Positions 1-12,979 of a DNA stretch of 64,000 nucleotides are shown here, piece after piece (position 1 is the stretch's first letter; the number at the start of each line of letters is the position of its first letter). The notes under the pieces were generated by a model. The model saw only the letters and a list, made by a program, of their open reading frames with translations, was not told the origin of the DNA and did not search any database. The DNA comes from Akkermansiaceae bacterium (GTDB lineage: Bacteria; Verrucomicrobiota; Verrucomicrobiia; Verrucomicrobiales; Akkermansiaceae). Where the stretch lies: assembly GCA_022510805.1 (NCBI GenBank), contig JAFLSS010000004.1:1-64000 (forward strand), in the 5' to 3' direction. Both the position numbers and the translations under genes were made by a program.

Positions 1-142
1 CGGCCTCCAGTATATCAACGCCGGTTTCTCTTAATACTTCCAAAGCTGCTATCTCTGCCGAAGTAACAGCTGTCCCTGTCACGGCGTAGCCTTGTAAAGG
101 CGTAGCCGGAAGCTCCTCTTTTTTGCTTGGGTTAGTTTTCAT
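1..142 (-). CDS. hypothetical protein, N-terminal fragment truncated by window edge (MKTNPSKKEELPATPLQGYAVTGTAVTSAEIAALEVLRETGVDILEA...)
   Basis: Open frame from ATG (rc of cat 140-142) to window edge; no family recognised. Confidence 0.5.
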   Translation of the reverse strand, partial: MKTNPSKKEELPATPLQGYAVTGTAVTSAEIAALEVLRETGVDILEA

Positions 143-146
143 GGTG

Positions 147-341
147 GTTACGTATTCTTAATCCGCAATGCAAGCCAAAAAATCACACTCTAGCAAAAAA
201 TTATGAGTAAGGCTTTTAAGCCATTCGTATGCTAGGAGGCAGAGCCTACAAAGAGTAGATAAATTTATCTGCTTGTCAAAAAATCACTAACTGAAAATCA
301 ACAAATGAGGGCAATATAGGCACGGATTAAGAATCCGTATA
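147..341. mobile_element. putative MITE-like non-autonomous element (inverted termini, internal hairpin, flanking ATGGTG direct repeats)
   Basis: GTTACGTATTCTTAATCCG (147-165) versus reverse complement of 323-341 (TATACGGATTCTTAATCCG): 16/19 match; ATGGTG at 141-146 and 342-347; internal arms ctagca 190-195/tgctag 230-235 and ggctt 211-215/aagcc 218-222. Confidence 0.35.
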
Positions 342-462
342 ATGGTGCATATTGCAACATGGTTCGCGTTATATCTGTGTTGTTCTTCCGTTCACTTGTG
401 GGTGATGGTGGGCATTTCAAGGTGTGATGGGTTCTGTGGTTGCTGTAATTTATTTAGATCAC

Positions 463-1170
463 ATGAAGATGGAGATTCGACAGTTTTTGGCTTCTTTTGC
501 GCTTGGTGTATGTTCTGTATGTATGCTGTTGTTTCCCGGGGGGATGGTTGCCTTCGGCGAGGAAGATGGCGATGGTCTTCATACGGAGGGGCCTCTGTTC
601 TCCTCGGCCTTAGAGGTGCGTCAGATCTTTCAGATGGGAAAGGTGACCAAACTTGTATATCATATTCGCTCCTATACGGGAGATGGTCAGGGGATTGACC
701 ATGCAATTTCTTATGTTCCGCAAGGCAAATGGGGGAAAAAGTGTATATATGGCTACAAGTTCTATGAGCTTGACGTGGGGCGGTCTCTTATGAGCGGTTT
801 TTTTGTTACCTGCAAGAAAGCAAAAGACATTTATATTGTGTATTCAATATTTTGCAATCCAGGTAAACTGGTAGAAGTGCAGATGGAGGAGTTCAAGGTG
901 ATCGACAATGCTGTTTACAGCAAGACGGAGGGTTCTTTGGGGGGTGATGCATATTCAACGCCATGGTATTTATACGCAATTAGTCAGGATGAAATAGATG
1001 ATATGATTCGGTCGATTGCCTCCTTTGAGAAAAACGAAGAGGATAAAAAGAGGATGATATCATTTTCTAAATGGATAGCTCGAGCGTTCATGGATTCGGG
1101 AGAAAAGGGGGTCATGAATGCTATAAAAAAATCAAAGAAGTATACTTTCTCTGCTGCTTCTAAGCATTAA
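463..1170 (+). CDS. hypothetical secreted protein
   Basis: ORF with signal-peptide-like N-terminus MKMEIRQFLASFALGVCSVCMLLFPGGMVAFG from internal ATG 463; low-GC codons. Confidence 0.6.
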   Translation: MKMEIRQFLASFALGVCSVCMLLFPGGMVAFGEEDGDGLHTEGPLFSSALEVRQIFQMGKVTKLVYHIRSYTGDGQGIDHAISYVPQGKWGKKCIYGYKFYELDVGRSLMSGFFVTCKKAKDIYIVYSIFCNPGKLVEVQMEEFKVIDNAVYSKTEGSLGGDAYSTPWYLYAISQDEIDDMIRSIASFEKNEEDKKRMISFSKWIARAFMDSGEKGVMNAIKKSKKYTFSAASKH

Positions 1171-1225
1171 AGGCGGTTGTGGCATGAGTGTCTGCATTTT
1201 TTAGAACATATTGATTTTGAGGTAT

Positions 1226-3535
1226 ATGAATAAAAATAGAGTTGTGTTTTTACTGGGAGTTGTCCTTTTGGTGTCTGCTTTGATGGGGTACGTGTTGTGG
1301 GACAGAAGTGGTGCTACTGAGTGGGATAAAGCTCAGGAGTTGCTGAAGGAGAACCAGTATGAATTGGCGGTTGTGGAGTTGAGGAAAGCCATAGCAAAAG
1401 GGAAATCTGATGCTATGGTTTGTCTTGGCGGCCTGTATGAGGAGGGAAAGGGGGTTAATAGAAAAATGAAATCGGCGGTAAAATATTATCGACTTGCTGC
1501 CGAGAAGGGGAATGCGCAAGGTCAGTATCATTTAGCGGTGTGCTATTTGAATGGCAAGGGTGTAAAAAAGGATGAAGGTGCGGCTATGAAGTGGATTCGC
1601 CAGGCTGTGGATAAGGGGCATGCCGGGGCGCAGAGTCAATTGGGCCTTTGCTATTTGACCGGAACCGGTGTCCCGAAAGATTCTGCAACGGGGATTAAGA
1701 TGATTCGCAAGGCTGCGAATCAGGGAGATCCTGTGGCTCAGCTCCATCTTGGCGATTGTTATTACGGTGGGGTAGGGATAGCAAAAGATGAAAAAAAGGC
1801 TGTGAAGTGGTATACCAAAGCTGCAGATAAGGGGGATGCTGCTGCATGGGTCAGACTGGGCAAGTGCTATATGAAGGGGCATGGAGTGCCCGTAGATGAA
1901 GCGGAGGCTGTGGAATATTTCCGCAAGGCGGCGGCTCGGGGGGATGCTGAAGCGCAGAGTCAACTGGGTTACTGCTATGGCAATGGCCGTGGTGTGTCTT
2001 TAGATCATGGTGAAGCTTTGAGGTGGTATCGCAAGGCGGCGGAGAATGGTAATCCTGAAGGTCAATGTGGTTATGCCAATTACTTTTATTTGGGGCTGGG
2101 AGTGGAGAAGAATTATGCAACTGCTATCAAATGGTTCCGCAAGGCGGCAGATCAGGATTATGCCGAAGCGCAGGTTCTGCTCGGACGATGTTATAATTAT
2201 GGAGAAGGGGTGCCGACGGATCATGTGGAGGCTGTAAAATGGTATAAAAAAGCGGCAAAACATGGCGATGCCAACTCGGAATATATGCTTGGGTTTTCAT
2301 ATATGAAGGGGGAAGGTGTGTCAAAGGATGCAGCAGAAGCGGTACAATGGTTTCGCAAGGCTGCGGAACATGGTCATGCAAGTTCTCAGTATGTGCTCGG
2401 GCGTTGCTATGAAAAGGGGCTGGGGGTTGCTCAGGATCTTGCAGAAGCCCTAAACTGGTATCTCAAGGCCGCCGAGCAAGACAGTGCGGTTGCTATGTAT
2501 CGGTTAGGGCTATGGTATGAAAAGGGGGTGGATGGGAAGAAGGACCCGGCTGTAGCGATAAAATGGTTTCATATGGCGGCAGAGCGCGGTGATGATGATG
2601 CTCAGTTTACGTTGGGCGTTAAATATGACACAGGAGAAAATGTGCCGCAAGATTCGGCAGAAGCGGTAAAGTGGTATCGCAAGGCGGCGGAGCAAGGACA
2701 TGCTTCTGCTCAGTATGCGCTCGGTCTCTCATATGAAAAGGGGGACGGCGTGCCAAAGGATGCAGCAGAAGCCGTGAGGTGGTATCGGAAAGCAGCGGAG
2801 CGCGGTATTGCGTATGCTCAGTGTAGCCTCGGCACCTGTTATGCATTGGGGCGGGGCGTGACGGAAGATGCTGCGGAAGCCGTGAGGTGGTATCGGAAAG
2901 CAGCAGAACAGGGGGATGCTGAAGCGCAGAATTATCTTGGCGTCTGTTATAGCTCTGGCGATGGAGTGCCAAGGGATTATAATGAAGCAGTAAAATGGTG
3001 CCGCAAGGCGGCGGAGCAAGGCAACGCTGCAGCTCAGAGCAACCTTGGATATTACTATGCGGAGGGAAAAGGTGTGGCACAGAATGCCTCAGAAGCTGCA
3101 AAATGGTACCGCAAAGCAGCGGAGCAAGATTATGAACGTGCTCAGGTAAGGCTTGCTGATTTATTATATGATGACAAGAGAAACTATGTTGAAGCAGTAA
3201 AATGGTACCGCAAAGCCGCAAACAAAGGGAATAGTCATGCTCAGGTCATGCTTGGGTTTGCATATGGTGCAGGGAAAGGGGTTCCTCAAAACAATGTAGA
3301 ATCGGTAAAGTGGTTTCGGCTGGCTGCCGAGCAAGATGAGGGTATGGCTCAGTACTGGCTTGGTTATGCTTATGAGCATGGAGATGGGGTCGCAGAGAAT
3401 CTTGCAGAGGCGGTTCAATGGTATATTAAGGCGGCAGTTAATGATAATGAAGCTGCTATCACTCGCCTCAAAAAGATGGGGACTTATGAGCCCTCCGTCA
3501 TTGAAGGGATGAAAAGGCTCAAACGCAACAAGTAA
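1226..3535 (+). CDS. Sel1-like repeat protein with N-terminal membrane anchor (about 20 repeats)
   Basis: 36-aa repeats of type A(E/A)AVKWYRKAAEQGxAxAQxxLGxxYxxGxGVxxD; N-terminal hydrophobic segment VVFLLGVVLLVSALMGYVLW. Confidence 0.9.
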   Translation: MNKNRVVFLLGVVLLVSALMGYVLWDRSGATEWDKAQELLKENQYELAVVELRKAIAKGKSDAMVCLGGLYEEGKGVNRKMKSAVKYYRLAAEKGNAQGQYHLAVCYLNGKGVKKDEGAAMKWIRQAVDKGHAGAQSQLGLCYLTGTGVPKDSATGIKMIRKAANQGDPVAQLHLGDCYYGGVGIAKDEKKAVKWYTKAADKGDAAAWVRLGKCYMKGHGVPVDEAEAVEYFRKAAARGDAEAQSQLGYCYGNGRGVSLDHGEALRWYRKAAENGNPEGQCGYANYFYLGLGVEKNYATAIKWFRKAADQDYAEAQVLLGRCYNYGEGVPTDHVEAVKWYKKAAKHGDANSEYMLGFSYMKGEGVSKDAAEAVQWFRKAAEHGHASSQYVLGRCYEKGLGVAQDLAEALNWYLKAAEQDSAVAMYRLGLWYEKGVDGKKDPAVAIKWFHMAAERGDDDAQFTLGVKYDTGENVPQDSAEAVKWYRKAAEQGHASAQYALGLSYEKGDGVPKDAAEAVRWYRKAAERGIAYAQCSLGTCYALGRGVTEDAAEAVRWYRKAAEQGDAEAQNYLGVCYSSGDGVPRDYNEAVKWCRKAAEQGNAAAQSNLGYYYAEGKGVAQNASEAAKWYRKAAEQDYERAQVRLADLLYDDKRNYVEAVKWYRKAANKGNSHAQVMLGFAYGAGKGVPQNNVESVKWFRLAAEQDEGMAQYWLGYAYEHGDGVAENLAEAVQWYIKAAVNDNEAAITRLKKMGTYEPSVIEGMKRLKRNK
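2768..2904 (+). repeat. near-identical DNA-level direct repeats inside the Sel1 array (29-nt identity at 108-bp spacing)
   Basis: gaagccgtgaggtggtatcggaaagcagc at 2768-2796 and 2876-2904. Confidence 0.8.
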
Positions 3536-3738
3536 TATCACTAAGCTGAGGGAATGTGTTCCTGATCGGGCTTATACTATGGTGTTTCCCGCTGCGGCTC
3601 GGCTGGTCGGATAGGGGGGGCGGTAGGCAATGCCGGGTTTTGCTGTGACGGCGGGGCTTGGTTATATGAGTCGCTTGTGGTGAGCTAATTGCCGGGTGTG
3701 TGCGGAGTAAGCTGTTGATGATGAGGCGGGAGGCATGA

Positions 3739-3760
3739 CAGCATTTTGTGCGAAATGCTG
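3739..3760. other. perfect 8-bp stem, 6-nt loop hairpin upstream of the 3840 gene
   Basis: cagcattt tgtgcg aaatgctg. Confidence 0.5.
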
Positions 3761-3839
3761 CACTTTTGTGTCATTGAGTGGGGGAATTGCGTTTTGTTCT
3801 TGATATGTAACTATGTGTTTGCTAAAGAAGGAGGACACG

Positions 3840-4141
3840 ATGTGCTATGGAGATATGAAGAAACCGCAGCAGGGAGGAGAGGAGAAAAAGCGCCGGGAGG
3901 CTGGAACAGTGCAGATTCACTTGCCGTGTGATGCGAAGATGGCGGCAGATATACAGCTGCTGTGCCGGCGCAATTTGATTCGACCTTCGCGGCTGCTGTT
4001 GTATGCGACGGAGAATTTGGTGGAGTATCTGCTGCGCGGGGTGGACTGCTCGAAGCTGCCGCCGCTGCCGGAGAAGAAGACCGGGCGGCGGCGGCGTACG
4101 GGGGGCGGGCGCCGGGGGCAGGGTGCGCCGGAGGAGGAGGC

Positions 4142-4145
<4 letters not shown>
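3840..4145 (+). CDS. small hypothetical protein with strongly basic Arg/Gly-rich C-terminus
   Basis: AAGGAGG Shine-Dalgarno just upstream of ATG 3840; tail KKTGRRRRTGGGRRGQGAPEEEA; stop overlaps the dnaE stop. Confidence 0.6.
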
Positions 4146-7684
<3,539 letters not shown>

Positions 7685-7842
7685 AGCAGAACGGCGTTTA
7701 TTCTACACGATCTGCCTGCTTTTGTCAGCTCCAATCTATGGGGGGCTGCTGCGGGGCGCCGGCGGCAGGTGGGCGGGCTGCTCGATAAGTGGCTGAGGGT
7801 GAGGAGGTGGGCGCGCGCCGGCTGTGCCGAGGGGCGGGGTGG

Positions 7843-10434
7843 TTAAAATTGGCGTGGGGTGCGCTCGAGGATGAGGCGGAAGCCCACGGTGGGGTTGCGG
7901 TCGTTCTCCGGGCGTGGGGTGCGGCTGCCGGAGGAGAGCTGGCTGGGGCGGAAGGAGGTGTAGTCTCCCCCGCGGGTGACGCCATAGCGCCGGAAGGAGA
8001 AGCCCGGGGGGCCGCCGTATTCATCGCTCACCCATTCCTGCACGTTGCCGCTCAGGTCATAGAAGCCCATGCTGTTGGGTGCAAAGGAGCGCACGGGGGC
8101 GGAGAAGGGGAAGCCGTCCGTGTAGCTTTCCAGCACGTATTGCCGGGAGACGTAGTGGAGGGCGGAGGAGTCCGAGTAGTTGCCGAAGCGTGCCGGCGGC
8201 GGCCAGCTGAGGCCCCAGGGGAATTCGGGGGTGGCGCTGGCGCGGTGGTATTGCTGGCGCTCGTAGGGCGTGCGGCCTTTTTCGTCCTTGAGGCCCACGA
8301 GGAGGCTCCACTCCTCATCTGTGGGGAGGCGGTACTCATCTGTGGGGCCGATGAGGCCGGCCTCACGCTCTTGGGCGGTGAGCCAGGTGGCAAAGCTTTC
8401 TGCATCGCTGCGCGAGACGCAGACGACGGGGTGATCCCCGCTTTGGACGAAGTCTGTGGGCGGGGGAGTGGGGGCGCCGGTGGCGGCGACAAAGGCGTGG
8501 TAGTCCGAGACGCGCACCTCAGTGGCGCCGACCATGAGAGAGGGGCGGAAGGGGCGGAAGGAGAGGCCGAGGCTGTTGACCCACTCGGTGTCGAAGGACA
8601 CGGAGTTGTTGGGTTTCAACTGCACGTTGATGCTGAGGTCCTTGGTGGAGAGGCCGCTGAAGCGTTCGGTGGCGTAGCCGGGTTTGCGGATTTCGAGGAA
8701 ATAGGGAGCGAGCGGCACGCGCACCCCCTGCAGGGGGGTGATGCCGATGGGGCGCCCGTTGAGCAGGACGGTGGCGCCGGTGGGGTGGGAGTGCAGGGTG
8801 ATGGGGGTTTTCTGGACTTGTTTGGTGGTGAGCCTGTAGGCGCACATGTCAGTGCCGGAGGCGGTGCCGTCCTCAGGGATGGCGGCCAGCGAGTGGTCAC
8901 GGCCGATAAAGCCCTGGTTCATGCAGAGGCGCGTGAGCCACAGGGTGTAGGCGCTGATGCCGGCAAATGTGGTGCGCACGAGTTCGGTGCCGGGGATTTG
9001 CTCGTAGGGGATATTGCCGACAGAGGTGTCGCTGTGGAGGAAGGTTTCGAATTGGCGGAGGGTGACCGGGGAGACGGCGCGGTGGGTGGCGCCGGTGGGT
9101 TTGTAGGTGGTGCCGAGGGCATCTTGCCAGTCGGTGTGCTGGCGGGGGGGGCGGTAGGGGCGGAGGTGGCCGCCGAGGGCGAGGATGTCCTGCCGGGGAA
9201 CTTTGCCGCGCACCTCATAGTCGGCGTAGCCATCTTTGCGCAAGATGAAGGAGAGCTCCCGCCCGGGCTGCACATCGACCGGGCCGTAGGGGGTTTCATC
9301 CACATAGCGGCCGTCTTCAGTGTAGATGGAGGCGCCGGCGGGGACGGAGGAGATGAAGAGCTGGCTGTGCGCGGGGGCGGAGTCATCGCGCGCGGCAAAG
9401 AGGGCTTGGTAGGCATTTCCCAGGCGGGTGCGCAGCCCCTGCGGCAGGAAGAACCAGCCGGTGAATAAGACGGCGGCGCAGCTGAGCCCGAACAGCGGCC
9501 ACACCCACCAGCGGCGGGGGGCGGCTTCTCCGCCGCGGCTGCGGTGGCCCGGGGCGTAGTGGCGCAGGGAGTCCAGGCGGTCGGCAAAGTCTTGGGCGGT
9601 GACGATGCTTTCTTTGTTCACCAGGGGCTCGGCTGCGGCGCAGATGATTTCATTGAAGGCGAGCCAGCGGCGGTGGGAGGAGGGATCGGGGATGCTGGTG
9701 GGGAGCTCCGGGAAGTCGAGGCGGTCTTTGCCGGTGCTCATTTCGTAGAGGACTTTGGCGAGGGCGTAGACATCTGCCCGCGGGGTGCCGGCGCCCTCCG
9801 GCGGGGTGTAGCCCTGGGTGCCGACAAAGCTGCGGTTGCCGCCGCCGCGCGCCACGGAGCCGGCGTCTGCCAGCTTGGCGCAGCTGTTGACAAAGACGAT
9901 GTTGGAGGGCTTGACATCACGGTGTGTCAGGTCGGCCGCGTGCAGGCCATCGAGCGCGTGTGCCAGCTGGCTGCCCACTTCGAGCACGTAGTCGAGGGGC
10001 ATGGGGTTGTGGGTGTAGAGCTCCATGACGCTCTGGAGCGTGCGCGGCACGTAGCTGAGCGGGTCGATGTAGATGCCCGTGTAGGCGTCATCTGCCAGCT
10101 CCATCACGTAATAATAGTACGGGAAATCGCCTGTGCTTTGGCCCACGTGCAAGATGTGCACCACGCCGGGGATGCCGCGCGCCACGGGTTCGTAGTGCAG
10201 GATGCTCTCGAACTCGCGCACGTAGGTTGCCTCGTCCTCAAAGTCTTCTCGCCACACTACTTTGACGGCGCGGAAGGCGCCGGTGACGGAGCGCGCCAGC
10301 CACACTTCTCCGTAGGCGCCGTTGCCGATGAGGCGCAGGATCTCATGATCCGGGACATCGGGGCGCAGATCGCGGCGCATGCGCGGGCGGCGCGAGGCGC
10401 CGGGGCCGCCGGAGGTGGTGCGTGAGAGGGGCAT
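7843..10434 (-). CDS. serine/threonine protein kinase with PEGA domains and C-terminal SUMF1/FGE-like domain
   Basis: IGNGAYGEVWLA P-loop, AVKVV, HRDVKPSN, LADAGSV (DFG variant), two PEGA-like segments, GFYDLSGNVQEWVSDEY and GVTRGGDY motifs. Confidence 0.88.
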   Translation of the reverse strand: MPLSRTTSGGPGASRRPRMRRDLRPDVPDHEILRLIGNGAYGEVWLARSVTGAFRAVKVVWREDFEDEATYVREFESILHYEPVARGIPGVVHILHVGQSTGDFPYYYYVMELADDAYTGIYIDPLSYVPRTLQSVMELYTHNPMPLDYVLEVGSQLAHALDGLHAADLTHRDVKPSNIVFVNSCAKLADAGSVARGGGNRSFVGTQGYTPPEGAGTPRADVYALAKVLYEMSTGKDRLDFPELPTSIPDPSSHRRWLAFNEIICAAAEPLVNKESIVTAQDFADRLDSLRHYAPGHRSRGGEAAPRRWWVWPLFGLSCAAVLFTGWFFLPQGLRTRLGNAYQALFAARDDSAPAHSQLFISSVPAGASIYTEDGRYVDETPYGPVDVQPGRELSFILRKDGYADYEVRGKVPRQDILALGGHLRPYRPPRQHTDWQDALGTTYKPTGATHRAVSPVTLRQFETFLHSDTSVGNIPYEQIPGTELVRTTFAGISAYTLWLTRLCMNQGFIGRDHSLAAIPEDGTASGTDMCAYRLTTKQVQKTPITLHSHPTGATVLLNGRPIGITPLQGVRVPLAPYFLEIRKPGYATERFSGLSTKDLSINVQLKPNNSVSFDTEWVNSLGLSFRPFRPSLMVGATEVRVSDYHAFVAATGAPTPPPTDFVQSGDHPVVCVSRSDAESFATWLTAQEREAGLIGPTDEYRLPTDEEWSLLVGLKDEKGRTPYERQQYHRASATPEFPWGLSWPPPARFGNYSDSSALHYVSRQYVLESYTDGFPFSAPVRSFAPNSMGFYDLSGNVQEWVSDEYGGPPGFSFRRYGVTRGGDYTSFRPSQLSSGSRTPRPENDRNPTVGFRLILERTPRQF

Positions 10435-10563
10435 GTGCGGGGGTTATTATACAGCCAAAAGGGGGAGATGGCAAGGGCGGTCTCACGCCGGGGGGAGGCA
10501 GGCGCGCGGGCTGCCGGTTTCTCTGCCCGCGCGGGAGGCTGTGGCGCGCGCGGGGTGGGGAGA

Positions 10564-12942
10564 TCAGGGGCGCGAGGCGGCTTTGACGGGGGTGAAGCTG
10601 CCTTCACCGCGGGTGCGCAGGCGGCGGGGCTCAGGGCGCTTGACTTTGAGCTCTACCATGCCGGAGCGTGCGCGCATGCGGATGGTGCTGAAGAGGGCGG
10701 GGTCCCACTCATGGCCGGCGCCGGCGGGGGAGGGCTCTGCCACAGCATCCACGGGGGAGGCGGTGATTTTGGTGACTCGTTCTTGGAAAGCGGCTGCCTG
10801 CTTGTCGCTGCCGGGGGAGGTGGGCAGCTGTTGCGGAGCCGGCGGCTGGGGGTCATCTGGCTTCAGGCGGCGGGCTTCATCTTCCGGCTTGATGGTGGCC
10901 ACGAGGTCGGCGCCGGGTTTTTTGACATTGTCGGGGTGCTGGCGCAGGTAGGCCTCAAAGTCCGGGTCCGGCATGGAGCCGTTGCGCACGGCGCGGTCAT
11001 AGGAGCGGGCGGCCTCGGGCACGCGGTTAGTTTCGGCGTAGAGGCGGGCCATGTTGTAGTGGGCATCTGCCAGCTCGGGGCGGATTTTGACGGCGGCGGC
11101 GTAGTGCTTGAGCGCGTGGTCATAGGCGCCCTCGATGCCTTCGATATTGGCCAGGTAGAAGAAGGCCTCCGCGTTGCCGGGGTCGAGCTGCACGGCGCGT
11201 GCAAACATTTTCTGCGCGTCCTGCATCTGCTCGCGGCGGTAGAAGGAGATGCCGGCGAGGTAGTGGGTGATGGCGACTTTGGGGGAGAGCCTGGCGGCGC
11301 GGGTGAGGTATTCGGAGGCTTCTTCGTTCTTGCTGTTGTAGAGGAGGATGGTGCCGAGGTTCACGAGGCCGGCCACATTGTCGGGCTGCAGGTCATAGAG
11401 GGTGAGGTAGAGCTGCTCGGCGGAGATGTAGCGGCCTTTGGAGAAGGCGGTGTTGGCGAGGCCGACGAGGGTGTCGACCTCGAGTTTGCGGCGGGTGGCC
11501 TCGGTGGCTTCGGGGTTGTCGCGCGCGCTGGTGTTGCGCACGTCTTCGAGCACCTTGAGCTCTTCTTCCGTGAGGGCTTCCGGGTCTTCATCCTGCATTT
11601 TTTGGATGATGTTGATCACCTCCGGGTCAGCGTTTTTCATGGCGCGGTAGGTTTCAAACAAGAGGCGGCGGCTTTCTTCTTGGATGGCGAGTTTGCGGCG
11701 CTGTTTTTCGATGAAGGCGCGCAGCAGTTTGTTTTCTTGGGCGAGGGCGGGGTCCTGCGCGGGCTGCTCGGCGCGGGAGGTGAGCTCAGCCTCCATGTTG
11801 TTGAGCTGCTGGGTGAGCTCGGAGACGCGGCGGCGGAAGCCCATGTTTTCATCGTAGATGCTGCTCATTTCATCGCGCAGGCGAGCGGCTTCGGCGCGCG
11901 CTTCTTCCAGCTGGTGGGCGAGCACGGCGTTTTCATCGCTGGCGCCGGATTGCATGGCTTCCAGCTCGCTGATGCGCTCGCGAGCGGTTTTGAGCTGCTC
12001 GGCCAGGGTGAGGTTTTGGTCGAGGAGGGCTTTGGTTTTTTCCGGGCTGTTGAGCTCGACGATGGCGCGCAGTTTTTCGTTTTCGATCAAGAGGCTGTCG
12101 CGCTCGCGCTCCACGCGGTTGAGGGATTCGAGCACCTCTGCCAGGCGGGTTTCGAGTTCGGCGACTCGGTTCTGCGATTCGTTCAATGAGGATTCGGCGG
12201 CGCGGTAGCGGTTTTGCATCTCGCCCAGGCGGGCTTCGAGGGATTGGTAGAGAGTGTTGCTTGTTTTGCGCTCGGTTTCGATCAGCTTGCGCTCATCTTG
12301 CAGCGCTGCGTTGAGTTGGTCGTAGCGTTTTTTGTATTCTTCCCGGGTGATCTTCTCAGCCTGAAGTTGTTTTTGGGCAGCGAGGAAGCGCTCGTTGAGC
12401 TCGCGGTAGGCCTGGGCGATGCGGCGCACTTCTTCCTGAGCGGTGGCGAGCTGGTGGTAGAGCTTGGGGTCGGTGGTGGCGTAGTTGGGCAGCCGGGCGG
12501 GGCGGTAGTTGGTGTTGCTGAGCGGGTCATCCGCCAGGCCGGTTTCGGCATGGGTGGGGATGCCGGGCACGCGCGAGGTGGGCACGTCTGACTTGCCGGC
12601 TTTGCTGCGGTAGATGGACATGTTCTCAGCGAGCAATTTGCGCTTGAGGCGCACCATGTTGCTGTTCCAGTCCGGGTAGTCGCGCACGAGGGTGGCCAAG
12701 AGCCGCTCTGCCTGCTGGCCTTTTTGGAGGGCGGCGTTGTAGCTTTGTTTGGCTGCGAGTTTTTCTGAGTCGCTGATGAGGAGGTAGGCCGCGGAGTAGA
12801 TGGAGTCCGGGTACTCGCCGGCGCGCTCACGGGGGGCGGCGCCGGGCTGCTGGCCGGTGTAGTGGCTCCCCTGCGCCTGCACGCCGGGGGCGAGCAGTGC
12901 CAGCATGCCTGCGGTGAGCAGGAGGTGGTGGAGGCGGGCCAT
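10564..12942 (-). CDS. secreted coiled-coil/TPR repeat protein
   Basis: Signal peptide MARLHHLLLTAGMLALLAPGVQAQ, long coiled coil, then TPRs; upstream part of the ORF lacks protein-like character, so start set at 12942. Confidence 0.8.
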   Translation of the reverse strand: MARLHHLLLTAGMLALLAPGVQAQGSHYTGQQPGAAPRERAGEYPDSIYSAAYLLISDSEKLAAKQSYNAALQKGQQAERLLATLVRDYPDWNSNMVRLKRKLLAENMSIYRSKAGKSDVPTSRVPGIPTHAETGLADDPLSNTNYRPARLPNYATTDPKLYHQLATAQEEVRRIAQAYRELNERFLAAQKQLQAEKITREEYKKRYDQLNAALQDERKLIETERKTSNTLYQSLEARLGEMQNRYRAAESSLNESQNRVAELETRLAEVLESLNRVERERDSLLIENEKLRAIVELNSPEKTKALLDQNLTLAEQLKTARERISELEAMQSGASDENAVLAHQLEEARAEAARLRDEMSSIYDENMGFRRRVSELTQQLNNMEAELTSRAEQPAQDPALAQENKLLRAFIEKQRRKLAIQEESRRLLFETYRAMKNADPEVINIIQKMQDEDPEALTEEELKVLEDVRNTSARDNPEATEATRRKLEVDTLVGLANTAFSKGRYISAEQLYLTLYDLQPDNVAGLVNLGTILLYNSKNEEASEYLTRAARLSPKVAITHYLAGISFYRREQMQDAQKMFARAVQLDPGNAEAFFYLANIEGIEGAYDHALKHYAAAVKIRPELADAHYNMARLYAETNRVPEAARSYDRAVRNGSMPDPDFEAYLRQHPDNVKKPGADLVATIKPEDEARRLKPDDPQPPAPQQLPTSPGSDKQAAAFQERVTKITASPVDAVAEPSPAGAGHEWDPALFSTIRMRARSGMVELKVKRPEPRRLRTRGEGSFTPVKAASRP

Positions 12943-12979
12943 GAGGAGGGGGGCGCTTGAGGCGCCGGCGCATGAACTT

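Noticed and set aside
7789-9468. 559-aa plus-strand ORF opposite the kinase gene
   Set aside because: Antisense of a clear kinase/SUMF1 protein; low-complexity Gly/Ala/Val/Glu composition.
10435-12189. 584-aa plus-strand ORF opposite the TPR/coiled-coil gene
   Set aside because: Antisense shadow ORF, compositionally biased, no recognisable domain.
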